Assembly (NCBI RefSeq): GCF_003268675.1 | Contig: NZ_CP029378.1 | Span: forward strand, 7,502,001 to 7,566,000 | DNA from: Streptomyces bacillaris | GTDB taxonomy: Bacteria; Actinomycetota; Actinomycetes; Streptomycetales; Streptomycetaceae | Direction of reading: 5' to 3' | Length of the DNA stretch: 64,000 nt | In this document: positions 50,036-61,413 of the stretch, in pieces | How positions within the stretch are numbered: the stretch's first letter is position 1 | Layout: every line of letters starts with the position of its first letter | Made by a program: the position numbers and the translations under genes | Notes under the pieces: model-generated | What the model was told of the DNA's origin: nothing | Databases searched by the model: none | What the model saw: only the letters and a program-made list of their open reading frames with translations

Positions 50036-51463
50036 ATGCCCCGTTCTCTCACCTCCCGTACCTCTCGTACGTCCCGTCGCATCGCCCTCGTGGTGCCCGC
50101 CGCCCTGGGGGCCTTCGTCCTCACCGCGCTCCCGGCCGCCGCGACCTCCACCCCCGCCCAGATCGCCACCTCGAAGACCAACGGTGTGGCGTATCTCAAG
50201 TCCCTCCAGGCCGCCGACGGTTCGTACGCGGGCTCCGGCCTCTCCAACGAGTGGGCCTTCAGCGCCTTCGCCGCCGCCGGGACGGCCGCCGTGGACGTGA
50301 CGCCCGGCGGTGACGCCACGAAGAACGCCCGGACCGTCTACCGCAATCTGCTCACCACCCCCGGCTGGCCCTCCGCCACCCCCGTGGTCACCGACTACCA
50401 GCGCGGCACGCTCAACGCGTACGCCGCCGGGATCGACCCAGCCCGGGTCTCCGCCTCGCGCAACCTCATCGCCGACATCTACGGCTACTGGCAGAACGCC
50501 GAGGCCGGCTACTTCGGCCCCTCCGCCAACTACAACGGCACGGTCTTCGCCGCCCTCGCGCTGAGCGGTGCCAGAACGCAGGCGGGCGCCCAGCGCGTCC
50601 CGCAGGCGCTCGTCGACAAGATCGTCACCCGGATCCGCGCCAACCAGCACGCCGACGGCGGCTGGACCTACGCCAAGGCCGAGGGCAACCCCACCGAGCT
50701 GGCCAAGCCGGGCGACATCGACATGACGGGCGCCTCGATGGCCGCGCTCTGCTCCTCCGGCGTCCCCAACACCGACCCCGACATCGTCCAGGCCAAGGCG
50801 TTCCTGAAGAGCAAGCTGGTCAACGCCTCCGGCGCCTTCAACGCCATGTACGGCATCAACACCAGCTCCAACGGCTGGGCCGTCTCCGGCCTCAACGCCT
50901 GCGGCATCAACCCGCAGACCGGCGACTTCCTCACCTCCATGGGCAGGACCCCGATCGACTTCCTGATCGCCAACCAGTTCAACCCGGCCGGCGGCTTCAA
51001 GTACCAGCCCTCGGACACCAGCCCCTCCGCCTACTCCTCCACCGACGCACTGCGCGCCGTCGCGGGCGGCGGCTTCACCGCCGCCCCGCCCACCCCGGTC
51101 ACCTCCGGCGCGCCCACCTGGGTCGCGGCGAGCGGCTTCACCTCCGGTACGGCGACGAAGCTGGCGCTCACCGTGGACGACGGCACCGGCACCCTGAAGG
51201 TCTGCAACGTGGCCTTCACCCCCACCGGCACCACGACCGACCTCGGCACCGTCCTGGCCGCCGCGTCCACCGCCTCCACCCCGGCCGGGTGCGTCACCTC
51301 CGTGGTCCCCTCCTCCGGGACGGGCACCATCACCTCGGTCAACGGCAAGGCCAACGCCGGTTCGGCGACCTGGAAGGTCTCCGTCGACGGCTCGGCGTTC
51401 GCCGGGGCCACCCGCGACAAGGTGATCAACGTGGGCGACACCATCGCCCTGCGCTACTCCTGA
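50036..51463 (+). CDS. Secreted intrinsic-factor/transcobalamin-like cobalamin-binding protein
   Basis: 475 residues. A signal peptide (~1-36, RRIALVVPAALGAFVLTALPAAA) is followed by an alpha-toroid of prenyltransferase/squalene-cyclase-type repeats (~42-350; GVAYLKSLQAADGSYAG, IRANQHADGGWTYAKA, NQFNPAGGFKYQ) and a C-terminal beta domain (~370-475; LALTVDDGTGTLKVCNV, DLGTVLAAASTAS, ATWKVSVDGSAF). This alpha-toroid plus DUF4430-like order is that of vertebrate intrinsic factor. No membrane anchor, so it should be released. Start at 50036 follows CAGGAG. A cobalamin riboswitch lies in its leader, which strongly supports a B12 ligand. Inference: an extracellular B12 scavenger handing ligand to the surface proteins and ECF importer encoded divergently. 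Confidence 0.85.
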   Translation: MPRSLTSRTSRTSRRIALVVPAALGAFVLTALPAAATSTPAQIATSKTNGVAYLKSLQAADGSYAGSGLSNEWAFSAFAAAGTAAVDVTPGGDATKNARTVYRNLLTTPGWPSATPVVTDYQRGTLNAYAAGIDPARVSASRNLIADIYGYWQNAEAGYFGPSANYNGTVFAALALSGARTQAGAQRVPQALVDKIVTRIRANQHADGGWTYAKAEGNPTELAKPGDIDMTGASMAALCSSGVPNTDPDIVQAKAFLKSKLVNASGAFNAMYGINTSSNGWAVSGLNACGINPQTGDFLTSMGRTPIDFLIANQFNPAGGFKYQPSDTSPSAYSSTDALRAVAGGGFTAAPPTPVTSGAPTWVAASGFTSGTATKLALTVDDGTGTLKVCNVAFTPTGTTTDLGTVLAAASTASTPAGCVTSVVPSSGTGTITSVNGKANAGSATWKVSVDGSAFAGATRDKVINVGDTIALRYS

Positions 51464-51494
51464 CCCGGACCGGTGCGGGGGCCCGCACACCGCC

Positions 51495-52997
51495 TCAGGC
51501 GGGCGGCGCCCCCTGCACCGGGTACGGCACGAACGTGCTGCTGTTCTCGTCGATGGCCAGCGGCTGCCCCAGCGGCGGCACCGCCCGCTGCGGACAGTCC
51601 AGCCGCTCGCAGATCCGGCACCCCATCCCGATCGGGGTGGCCGCCGAGGCGTTGTCCAGGTCGAGGCCGTCGGAGTAGACGAGCCGCCCCGCGTGCCGGA
51701 TCTCGCAGCCGAGCCCGATCGCGAACGTCTTGCCCGGCTCGCCCCACCCGCCCCGGTGGCGCGTCACCGCCCGCGCGGTCCAGAGATAGCGCTGCCCGTC
51801 GGGCATGGCCGCGATCTGCACGTGGATACGGCCGGGAGCGGCGAACGCCTCGTACACGTTCCAGAGCGGGCAGGTGCCGCCCGCGCGGGAGAAGTGGAAC
51901 CCGGTCGCGGACTGCCGCTTCGACATGTTCCCCGCCCGGTCGACCCGGACGAAGGAGAACGGCACCCCGCGCAGCCGGGGCCGCTGGAGCGTGGAGAGCC
52001 GGTGGCAGACCGTCTCGTAACCGAGCCCGAAACGGTCGGTGAGCCGCTCGATGTCGTACCGGACCTCCTCCGCCGCCGTGTGGAAGGCGCGGTAGGGGAG
52101 GATCAGCGCGCCCGCGACGTAGTTGGCGACCCCGATCCGGGCCAGTGGCCAGACCGCCGACCCCTCGTCGTAGTCCTCGGACGCCAACTGCGCGATCTCC
52201 CGGCCGTATTCGAGCAGCGCCAGCTGGGTGGCCATCCGGAACGCCTGCTGGCCGGGCCGGAGCCGGCCGGAGAGGTACAGCACCCGCGCGTCCGGATCGT
52301 AGTGGTGCAGCCGGCCCGTGTCCGGGCGCGGGGGAGCGGCTCTCCGTGAGGCGCCCCGGTCACCCCGGCCCGGCACCGGCCCGTGGCCTCCGGACCGGCC
52401 CTGCCGGTCGTCGGCGGTGGCCAGCCGGATGCCGTGCCGCTCGGTGAGCCGGGCCGACAGTGCCCGTACCACTTCCCCCGGGCGCACCCCGATCTCCGCC
52501 GCCAGCTCCTCCGCCGCGAGGTCCGCCTCGTGCAGATAGTTCTGCCGCCGGTAGAAGAACTCGCGGATCTCCTCGTGCGGTGAGCGCGGCAGCTCCGTCC
52601 CGCCGCCGCCCCGCAGCTCGGCGGCCTCCGCGAGCCGCCAGGCCAGCGCCTGGTTGCGGCGGCCCAGATCCAGCAGCACGTTCGCCACCCCCGGCAGCCG
52701 GGAGGCCAGCTCGGACAGCTCGGCGGCCGAGACCCGCGCCGCGCCGACCTCGTCCGCCAGCGCCTCGCGCAGATCCGCCAGCACCCGGGTGGTGTCCCGC
52801 TCCGAGAAGAAGCCGGGGTCCACCCCGAACGCCTCGGTCAGGCGCAGCAGCACCGGCACGGTGAGGGGGCGCGAATCGTGCTCCATCTGGTTCAGATAGC
52901 TCGGCGAGATCGCCAGCATCCGCGCCAGCTCCGCCTGGCTCAGCCCGCGCTCCTCACGCAGCCTGCGCAGCCGCGCGCCCGCGTAGGTCTTGCTCAT
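51495..52997 (-). CDS. RamB/ScfR-like XRE transcriptional regulator
   Basis: 500 residues. The N-terminal XRE helix-turn-helix (~5-65; LSQAELARMLAISPSYLNQMEH) precedes an IrrE/ImmA-like middle and a ScfR-type C-terminal domain with conserved Cys (GGTCPLWNVYEAF; GMGCRICERLDCPQR). This is the architecture of RamB, which controls acetate and glyoxylate genes in Corynebacterium and Mycobacterium. Divergent from isocitrate lyase, as expected for a local regulator of aceA/aceB. ATG follows GGGAGGG. A linker around residues 200-230 is unusually Gly/Arg-rich (RSGGHGPVPGRGDRGASRR). Confidence 0.9.
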   Translation of the reverse strand: MSKTYAGARLRRLREERGLSQAELARMLAISPSYLNQMEHDSRPLTVPVLLRLTEAFGVDPGFFSERDTTRVLADLREALADEVGAARVSAAELSELASRLPGVANVLLDLGRRNQALAWRLAEAAELRGGGGTELPRSPHEEIREFFYRRQNYLHEADLAAEELAAEIGVRPGEVVRALSARLTERHGIRLATADDRQGRSGGHGPVPGRGDRGASRRAAPPRPDTGRLHHYDPDARVLYLSGRLRPGQQAFRMATQLALLEYGREIAQLASEDYDEGSAVWPLARIGVANYVAGALILPYRAFHTAAEEVRYDIERLTDRFGLGYETVCHRLSTLQRPRLRGVPFSFVRVDRAGNMSKRQSATGFHFSRAGGTCPLWNVYEAFAAPGRIHVQIAAMPDGQRYLWTARAVTRHRGGWGEPGKTFAIGLGCEIRHAGRLVYSDGLDLDNASAATPIGMGCRICERLDCPQRAVPPLGQPLAIDENSSTFVPYPVQGAPPA

Positions 52998-53063
52998 GCC
53001 GGAGCCCTCCCAGCCGTGGTCAACATGTCGACAACCCTAGCCGCGATACGACCCCCGGAAGCC

Positions 53064-53111
53064 TTCGCAACCTTGGCAAAGTGGGCGGGAAGATTTGCAG
53101 AACTTGGCAGA
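53064..53111. promoter_or_regulatory. RamB-type operator candidates in the aceA promoter region
   Basis: TTCGCAA, TTGGCAAAG and TTTGCAGAACTTGGCAGA are clustered in a 373-base divergent gap and resemble the RamB site AAAGTTTGCAAA, with Streptomyces-style G/C changes. No other element was recognised in the gap (52998-53370). Confidence 0.5.
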
Positions 53112-53370
53112 CGTCCTCTGTTGATGGCACTCAGTGCCACTGTCAGAGTTGTTCCAGCGGCCCACCGGACACCGGCTCCGGACCGGGGTATCGAGCACGA
53201 TTTCATGCCCTGACGTCGTACTCCTCGGGATCCCGGACCGGTCCGCCGGGCGCATTGCTTACCGTTCCACCTCGGAGGTCCGGTGGGCCGCACCTGGGAT
53301 GCGCGTCACCCGGTGACATGGCTTCGCACCCTTCACACGATCGACCCACACGACTTCGGGAGTAAACGCC

Positions 53371-54651
<1,281 letters not shown>

Positions 54652-54660
54652 AAGTCCCGG

Positions 54661-54694
54661 CCGGCCGCGGGGGCCCCGCCACCCCCGCGGCCGG
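54661..54694 (+). terminator. Hairpin between aceA and aceB
   Basis: Perfect 13-base arms CCGGCCGCGGGGG and CCCCCGCGGCCGG with an 8-base loop, 9 bases after the aceA stop. It may attenuate transcription into aceB or stabilise the aceA message. Confidence 0.6.
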
Positions 54695-54731
54695 GGCCCG
54701 ATCCCGCCCACACCCCGCTGAGGAGACCCGC

Positions 54732-56324
54732 ATGACCACCCTTGTCACGACCGGCCGCGTCCAGGTCCTCGGCGTACCGGGCGACCGCCCCGAGGAGGTC
54801 CTCACCCCCGAGGCCCTCGACTTCATCGCCCGGCTCGACGCGGCCTTCGCCGCCCGCCGCTTCGACCTGCTCACCGAGCGCCGCCGCCGCTCCGCCCTGC
54901 TGCGCGGCGGCACCCCGCTGGACTTCTCCCGCGCCACCAAGCCGATCCGCACCGACCCCGACTGGCAGGTGGCCCGCCCCGCCCCCGGCCTCACCGACCG
55001 GCGGGTGGAGATCACCGGCCCGCCCGAGCGGCGGATGGCGGTCAACGCCCTCAACTCCGGGGCCCAGGTGTGGATGGCGGACTTCGAGGACGCCACCTCG
55101 CCCACCTGGGAGAACATCGTCCAGGGCCAGCTGACCCTGATCGACGCCATCGACCGGCGCATCGACTTCACCAGCGAGGCAGGCAAGGAGTACCGGCTCA
55201 CCGACCGGCCCGCCACCATCATGGTCCGGCCGCGCGGCTGGCACCTCACCGAGAAGCACCTCGTCATCGACGACCGGCCCGTCCCGGCCGCCCTCGTCGA
55301 CTTCGGGCTCTACTTCTTCCACTGCGCCCGGCGCCAGATCGACGCGGGCAGCGGACCGTACTTCTACCTCCCCAAGCTGGAGAACCGGTATGAGGCCCGC
55401 CTCTGGAACGACGTCTTCCTGCTGGCCCAGGACCTGCTGGACATCCCCCGGGGCACCATCCGCGCCACCGTCCTCATCGAGACGATCACCGCCGCGTTCG
55501 AAATGGAGGAGATCCTCTACGAACTGCGCGACCACAGCGCCGGCCTCAACGCGGGCCGCTGGGACTACCTCTTCAGCCTGATCAAGAACTTCGCGCACCG
55601 CCCCGACTTCGTCCTCCCCGACCGGGCCACGGTCACCATGACCGCCCCCTTCCTGCGCGCCTACACCGAACTCCTGGTGCGCACCTGCCACAAGCGCGGC
55701 GCACACGCCATCGGTGGCATGGCCGCCCAGATCCCCGGCGGCGGTACGGAGGCCCTGGAAGCGGCGCTGGCCAAGGTGCGGCTCGACAAGGAGCGCGAGG
55801 CCGAGGACGGCTTCGACGGCTCCTGGGTGGCCCACCCCGGCCTGGTCGCGGTCTGCCGGGCCGCCTTCGACGGGGTCCTCGGGGAACGGCCGCACCAGCT
55901 GGAACGCACCCGCGACGACGTCCATGTCACCGCCGAGGAACTGGTCGCCGTACGACGTACCGCAGGGCGTCCGACCCCGGAGGGCGTACGCGACAACATC
56001 GCCGTCACCCTGCGCTACTACGACGCCTGGCTGGGCGGCCAGGGAGCCGTCGCCCTCAACGGCCTGATGGAGGACACGGCGACCGCCGAGATCGCCCGGG
56101 TCCAGATCTGGCAGTGGCTCAAGCACCGTACGGTCGCCCGGGAGACGGTGGAGCGCCACTTCGAGGAGGAGCTGGCCGCGCTCGGCGCCACCTACCCCTG
56201 GGCCCGCCTCGACCAGGTCCGCGACCTCTTCGAACGTACCGCCCTCGCCAAGGAGCTGCCCGCCTTCTTCACCACGGAGGCGTACGCCCGCCACCTCGTC
56301 GGCCGCCCGGCGGTGCGGGCATGA
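54732..56324 (+). CDS. aceB: Malate synthase A
   Basis: 530 residues, the usual length of the A isoform. It condenses glyoxylate with acetyl-CoA to malate, the second glyoxylate-bypass step. Diagnostic segments include WMADFEDATSPTWENIVQGQ, RPRGWHLTEKHL, YFYLPKLENRYEARLWNDVF and the C-terminal catalytic region AALGATYPWARLDQVRDLF. ATG follows GAGGAGAC. 80 bases after aceA, with a hairpin between; its stop overlaps the next start as ATGA. Confidence 0.96.
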   Translation: MTTLVTTGRVQVLGVPGDRPEEVLTPEALDFIARLDAAFAARRFDLLTERRRRSALLRGGTPLDFSRATKPIRTDPDWQVARPAPGLTDRRVEITGPPERRMAVNALNSGAQVWMADFEDATSPTWENIVQGQLTLIDAIDRRIDFTSEAGKEYRLTDRPATIMVRPRGWHLTEKHLVIDDRPVPAALVDFGLYFFHCARRQIDAGSGPYFYLPKLENRYEARLWNDVFLLAQDLLDIPRGTIRATVLIETITAAFEMEEILYELRDHSAGLNAGRWDYLFSLIKNFAHRPDFVLPDRATVTMTAPFLRAYTELLVRTCHKRGAHAIGGMAAQIPGGGTEALEAALAKVRLDKEREAEDGFDGSWVAHPGLVAVCRAAFDGVLGERPHQLERTRDDVHVTAEELVAVRRTAGRPTPEGVRDNIAVTLRYYDAWLGGQGAVALNGLMEDTATAEIARVQIWQWLKHRTVARETVERHFEEELAALGATYPWARLDQVRDLFERTALAKELPAFFTTEAYARHLVGRPAVRA

Positions 56325-57199
56325 GCGCGCGCGCCGCTCGTATCACCAAGGTCGGAGTCGTCGGCGGCGGCCAGATGGGGGCCGGGATCGCCGAGGTCTG
56401 CGCCCGGGCCGGGGTGGACACCATGGTCTGCGAGGCGGACGCCACCGCAGCCGACCGGGCCCGCGAGCGGGTCGCGGTCTCCCTCGAACGAGCCGTCCAG
56501 CGCGGCAAGCTGGACCGGCTGAGCGCCGAGGACGCCCTCGGCCGGCTGACCTTCACCGGTGATCTCGACGCCCTGGCCGACCGCCGGCTCGTCGTGGAGG
56601 CCGTCGTCGAGAACGCCGGGGCCAAGACGGAGGTCTTCACCGCCCTCGACAAGATCGTCGAGGACCCGGGGGCCATTCTGGCCACCAACACCTCCGCCAT
56701 CCCCGTCATGCGCCTCGGCATGGCCACCCACCGCGCCGACCACGTCCTGGGCCTGCACTTCTTCAACCCGGTCCCCGTGCTCCCGCTGGTGGAGGTCGTC
56801 CCCTCCCTGCACACCGCGCCCGCCACCGTCGCGGCGGCGGAGGAGTTCGTGACCTCCGTGCTCGGCAAGACCGTGGTCCGCTCCCAGGACCGGTCCGGCT
56901 TCGTCGTCAACGCGCTGCTGATCCCGTACCTCCTCTCCGCGATCCGCATGGCCGAGTCCGGCTACGCGACCGCCGCCGACGTCGACGCCGGGATGGAGCT
57001 GGGCTGCGCCCACCCGATGGGCCCGCTCAAGCTGGCGGACCTGATCGGACTGGACACGGTGGCCTCCATCGCCGTATCGCTGTACGAGGAGTTCAAGGAA
57101 CCGCTCTACGCCCCGCCGCCGCTGCTCCAGCGGATGGTGGAGGCGGGGCTGCTCGGCCGGAAGACCGGCCGCGGGTTCCACACGTACGACCGGGGCTGA
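56321..57199 (+). CDS. 3-hydroxybutyryl-CoA dehydrogenase
   Basis: 292 residues. An NAD-binding Rossmann motif VGGGQMGAGIAEVCARAG near residue 12, the catalytic His region GLHFFNPVPVLPLVEVV, and the C-terminal helical domain (GFVVNALLIPYLLSAIRM...) are all present. It oxidises 3-hydroxybutyryl-CoA to acetoacetyl-CoA. ATGA coupling to aceB places it in the glyoxylate operon, suggesting use of short-chain fatty acids or hydroxybutyrate as acetyl-CoA source. Confidence 0.92.
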   Translation: MSARAARITKVGVVGGGQMGAGIAEVCARAGVDTMVCEADATAADRARERVAVSLERAVQRGKLDRLSAEDALGRLTFTGDLDALADRRLVVEAVVENAGAKTEVFTALDKIVEDPGAILATNTSAIPVMRLGMATHRADHVLGLHFFNPVPVLPLVEVVPSLHTAPATVAAAEEFVTSVLGKTVVRSQDRSGFVVNALLIPYLLSAIRMAESGYATAADVDAGMELGCAHPMGPLKLADLIGLDTVASIAVSLYEEFKEPLYAPPPLLQRMVEAGLLGRKTGRGFHTYDRG

Positions 57200-57328
57200 G
57201 GGGCCCGGGTCCGGGCCGCGGTTGAGGGACCGCGTCCGGTGCCGAGAGCGGGGTGCGGAGCAGTTGACTGTGCTGCTTCCCACCCCGCTGCGGTGTGTTT
57301 CCGCCACTCCCGCCGCTGCGGTCGTGGC

Positions 57329-57363
57329 TTGGTCCAGACCTCTTGACCGAAGGTCTGGACCAT
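57329..57363 (+). promoter_or_regulatory. Two DasR-type (dre) sites before the chitinase
   Basis: TTGGTCCAGACCTC (57329-57342) and AAGGTCTGGACCAT (57350-57363) both match the dre consensus ACTGGTCTAGACCACT in opposite orientation. They lie 93-127 bases before the chitinase start. Inference: repression by DasR relieved by glucosamine-6-phosphate, as for other Streptomyces chitinases. Confidence 0.82.
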
Positions 57364-57455
57364 TCTACGGTTTGGCAGGGTCACGACATAGGGCGGGGCC
57401 GGGCGAACCTTTCGTCCGGCCGGCGGCGGACCCGGGCAGGAAGGACATACGGATC

Positions 57456-58529
57456 ATGAGCCGTACCTCACGACTGCTGGGCCTCGGGCTGGCCGCGGCG
57501 CTCGTCGTACCGATGCTGGTAGGAGCCGCCCCGGCGAAGACCGCCGAGACTCCCTCGAAGGCTGCTGCCGCCGAGACCTGTGCGGTCAAGTCCAAGCCCA
57601 CGGGCAAGGTGCTCCACGGGTACTGGGAGAACTGGGACGGCGCCGCCAACGGCGTGCACCCGCCGCTCGGCTGGATCCCCATCACGGACTCCCGTATCAC
57701 CCAGCACGGCTACAACGTCATCAACGCGGCCTTCCCCGTGATCCGCTCCGACGGCACCGTCCTCTGGGAGGACGGCATGGACAACACCGTCAAGGTCGCC
57801 ACCCCTGCGGAGATGTGCCAGGCCAAGGCCTCCGGGCTCACCCTCCTCATGTCGATCGGCGGGGCGACCGCCGGGATCGACCTCAGCTCCAGCGCGGTCG
57901 CGGACCGGTTCGTCGCGACCGTCGTCCCGATCCTGAAGAAGTACAACTTCGACGGCATCGACATCGACATCGAGACCGGCCTCGTCGGCACCGGCAACAT
58001 CAACCAGCTCTCCCCGTCGCAGGCCAACCTCATCCGCATCATCGACGGGGTCCTCGCCGCCATGCCCTCGAACTTCGGCCTCACCATGGCCCCCGAGACG
58101 GCGTACGTCACCGGCGGCAGCGTGGTCTACGGCTCGATCTGGGGCGCGTACCTGCCCGTCATCAAGAAGTACGCCGACAACGGCCGGCTCTGGTGGCTGA
58201 ACATGCAGTACTACAACGGCAGCATGTACGGCTGCTCCGGTGACTCCTACAGCGCCGGTACGGTCGCCGGCTTCGTCGCCCAGACGGACTGCCTCAACCG
58301 GGGGCTCGTCATCCAGGGCACCACCATCAAGGTCCCCTACGACAAGCAGGTCCCCGGCCTGCCCGCCCAGCCCGGCGCGGGCGGCGGCCATATGTCGCCC
58401 TCCCTCGTCTCCCAGGCCTGGAACCACTACAACGGCTCCCTCAAGGGCCTGATGACCTGGTCCATCAACTGGGACGGCTCCCGGAACTGGACCTTCGGCG
58501 ACAACGTCAAGGTGCTCCAGGGCCGTTGA
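57456..58529 (+). CDS. Secreted GH18 chitinase
   Basis: 357 residues. Signal peptide (~1-28), then a GH18 barrel with the active-site motif DGIDIDIE, catalytic Glu173; LLMSIGGA, MAPETAYV and the closing Trp strand MTWSINWD are also present. No chitin-binding module is attached. Start at 57456 is preferred over longer frames because it begins a proper signal peptide. Paired dre sites upstream tie it to GlcNAc signalling. Product: extracellular chitin hydrolysis. Confidence 0.93.
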   Translation: MSRTSRLLGLGLAAALVVPMLVGAAPAKTAETPSKAAAAETCAVKSKPTGKVLHGYWENWDGAANGVHPPLGWIPITDSRITQHGYNVINAAFPVIRSDGTVLWEDGMDNTVKVATPAEMCQAKASGLTLLMSIGGATAGIDLSSSAVADRFVATVVPILKKYNFDGIDIDIETGLVGTGNINQLSPSQANLIRIIDGVLAAMPSNFGLTMAPETAYVTGGSVVYGSIWGAYLPVIKKYADNGRLWWLNMQYYNGSMYGCSGDSYSAGTVAGFVAQTDCLNRGLVIQGTTIKVPYDKQVPGLPAQPGAGGGHMSPSLVSQAWNHYNGSLKGLMTWSINWDGSRNWTFGDNVKVLQGR

Positions 58530-58743
58530 CCCCCGCACTCCCCGCCGTGCCGCGCCCCCGGTCCACCCCGGCCGGGGGCGCGGTGCGTCCGGCCGCGACG
58601 CCGCCCCCGTACGGAGGCGGACCCGTCGCACACCCGGGCGGGGCAAGGGGACAGAATCGGGTACGGATCGGGGCGATCGCCCACCCCGGGACGACGGCCC
58701 GCACCCCAGGGCCGACGACGACGAAGACGCAAGAGGAGACCCG

Positions 58744-60387
<1,644 letters not shown>

Positions 60388-60421
60388 TCCGGCAGGCGGC
60401 CCCCATGCGTGCGTGAACGAA

Positions 60422-60468
60422 GAGAGGGTGGTGCGGACCCGGTACTGCCGGGTCCGCACCACCCTCTC
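60422..60468. terminator. Perfect 21-base-arm bidirectional terminator
   Basis: Arms at 60422-60442 and 60448-60468 are exact inverse complements around the 5-base loop TACTG. Placed between the convergent pgm and the aryl carrier protein gene. Confidence 0.85.
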
Positions 60469-60494
60469 GAGAACTGCCTGCTGCCGCCGTCCGC

Positions 60495-60734
60495 TCAGGC
60501 GGTGACGCCGAGCAGTGGCGCCCAGGCCTCCAGGGCCGGCTTCTCCGCGAGGTCGGCGAAGGCCACCTCGATTCCGTGGTCGCGGCGCCAGGCCGCCGTC
60601 AGGGACATCAGACGGACGGAGTCGAGCCCGTAGTCGACGAGGTTCTCGTCGAGCGGGATCTCCTCCGGCTCCTCGCCGAGGATGTCGGCGACATCGGCGC
60701 GCAACTGTTCCAGCGTCAGGGCCACAGCGGTCAC
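60495..60734 (-). CDS. Free-standing aryl carrier protein for 2,3-dihydroxybenzoate
   Basis: 79 residues, a single phosphopantetheine carrier with attachment Ser39 in DYGLDSVRLMSL. GTG start at 60734 overlaps the isochorismatase stop (GTGA), behind GAAGGAAA. In Escherichia coli EntB and Bacillus DhbB this domain is fused to the isochorismatase; here it is a separate gene directly after it. It should be loaded with dihydroxybenzoate by the ligase at 61414-63045 and feed a peptide synthetase outside the window. Confidence 0.9.
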   Translation of the reverse strand: MTAVALTLEQLRADVADILGEEPEEIPLDENLVDYGLDSVRLMSLTAAWRRDHGIEVAFADLAEKPALEAWAPLLGVTA

Positions 60735-61363
60735 TTTCCTTCGAAGACGGCTCGGGTGGTGGTGACGACGGCGCACTTGCCGGCCGCCCAGCGCAGCGCC
60801 ATCGCGTGGTCGTCGGCCGAGAAGTCTGCCACGGCGTCGGCCACGACGAACGCCTGGATGTCCTGCATCCAGGCGTCGCACGCGGTCATCAGGACGCCGA
60901 TGTGGGCGTAGACGCCGGTGATGACGATCTGGTCGCGGCCCTGCTCGCGCAGCCGCTCCAGCAGATCGGTGCGGACGAAGCCGCTGTACTTCCACTTGGT
61001 GAGGACGGTGTCGTCCGCGTCGGGGGCGACCTCGTCCGCGATGGCCGCCAGGTGCTTGTCGGCGGGCAGGCCGGGGCCCCAGAAGTCCTGCTGGAGCCCG
61101 CGCTCCTCGGGGCTCTGGCCGCCGGGCTGCGCGGTGTAGAGGACGGGGACGCCCAGGCGTGCCGCGTCCTTCTTCAACTCGGCCACGTGTGACAGGAGTT
61201 CGGGTACGGGGGCGGCCTGGCGGTCGTACGCCGTCAGGAAGTAGTTCTGCAGGTCGTGGACGAGCAGCACCGCGCGGGCCGGGTCGACGGTCCAGTCGAC
61301 CCGGTTGGCGGGCAGCTCGTCCGCGGCCGGCATGGGGTAGGGCGTGATGGCGGGCAGGGCCAT
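60731..61363 (-). CDS. Isochorismatase (2,3-dihydro-2,3-dihydroxybenzoate synthase)
   Basis: 210 residues. Starts MALPAITPYPMP, a hallmark of EntB/DhbB-type enzymes, with catalytic Asp in LLVHDLQNYF, Lys in VLTKWKYSGF and the ITGVYAHIGVLMTACDAWM segment. It hydrolyses isochorismate to 2,3-dihydro-2,3-dihydroxybenzoate and pyruvate. It lacks the C-terminal carrier domain, which is the next gene. Third in the visible operon order isochorismate synthase, ligase, isochorismatase, carrier; 50 bases after the ligase stop. Confidence 0.93.
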   Translation of the reverse strand: MALPAITPYPMPAADELPANRVDWTVDPARAVLLVHDLQNYFLTAYDRQAAPVPELLSHVAELKKDAARLGVPVLYTAQPGGQSPEERGLQQDFWGPGLPADKHLAAIADEVAPDADDTVLTKWKYSGFVRTDLLERLREQGRDQIVITGVYAHIGVLMTACDAWMQDIQAFVVADAVADFSADDHAMALRWAAGKCAVVTTTRAVFEGK

Positions 61364-61413
61364 GGTGGAGAGGGTTCCGTTCGAAAGGTGCGGGAGGCGG
61401 GCGGGAGGGGACG

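Noticed and set aside
60409..60633. 74-codon plus-strand frame
   Set aside because: It reads through the perfect terminator hairpin and the antisense of the aryl carrier protein gene.
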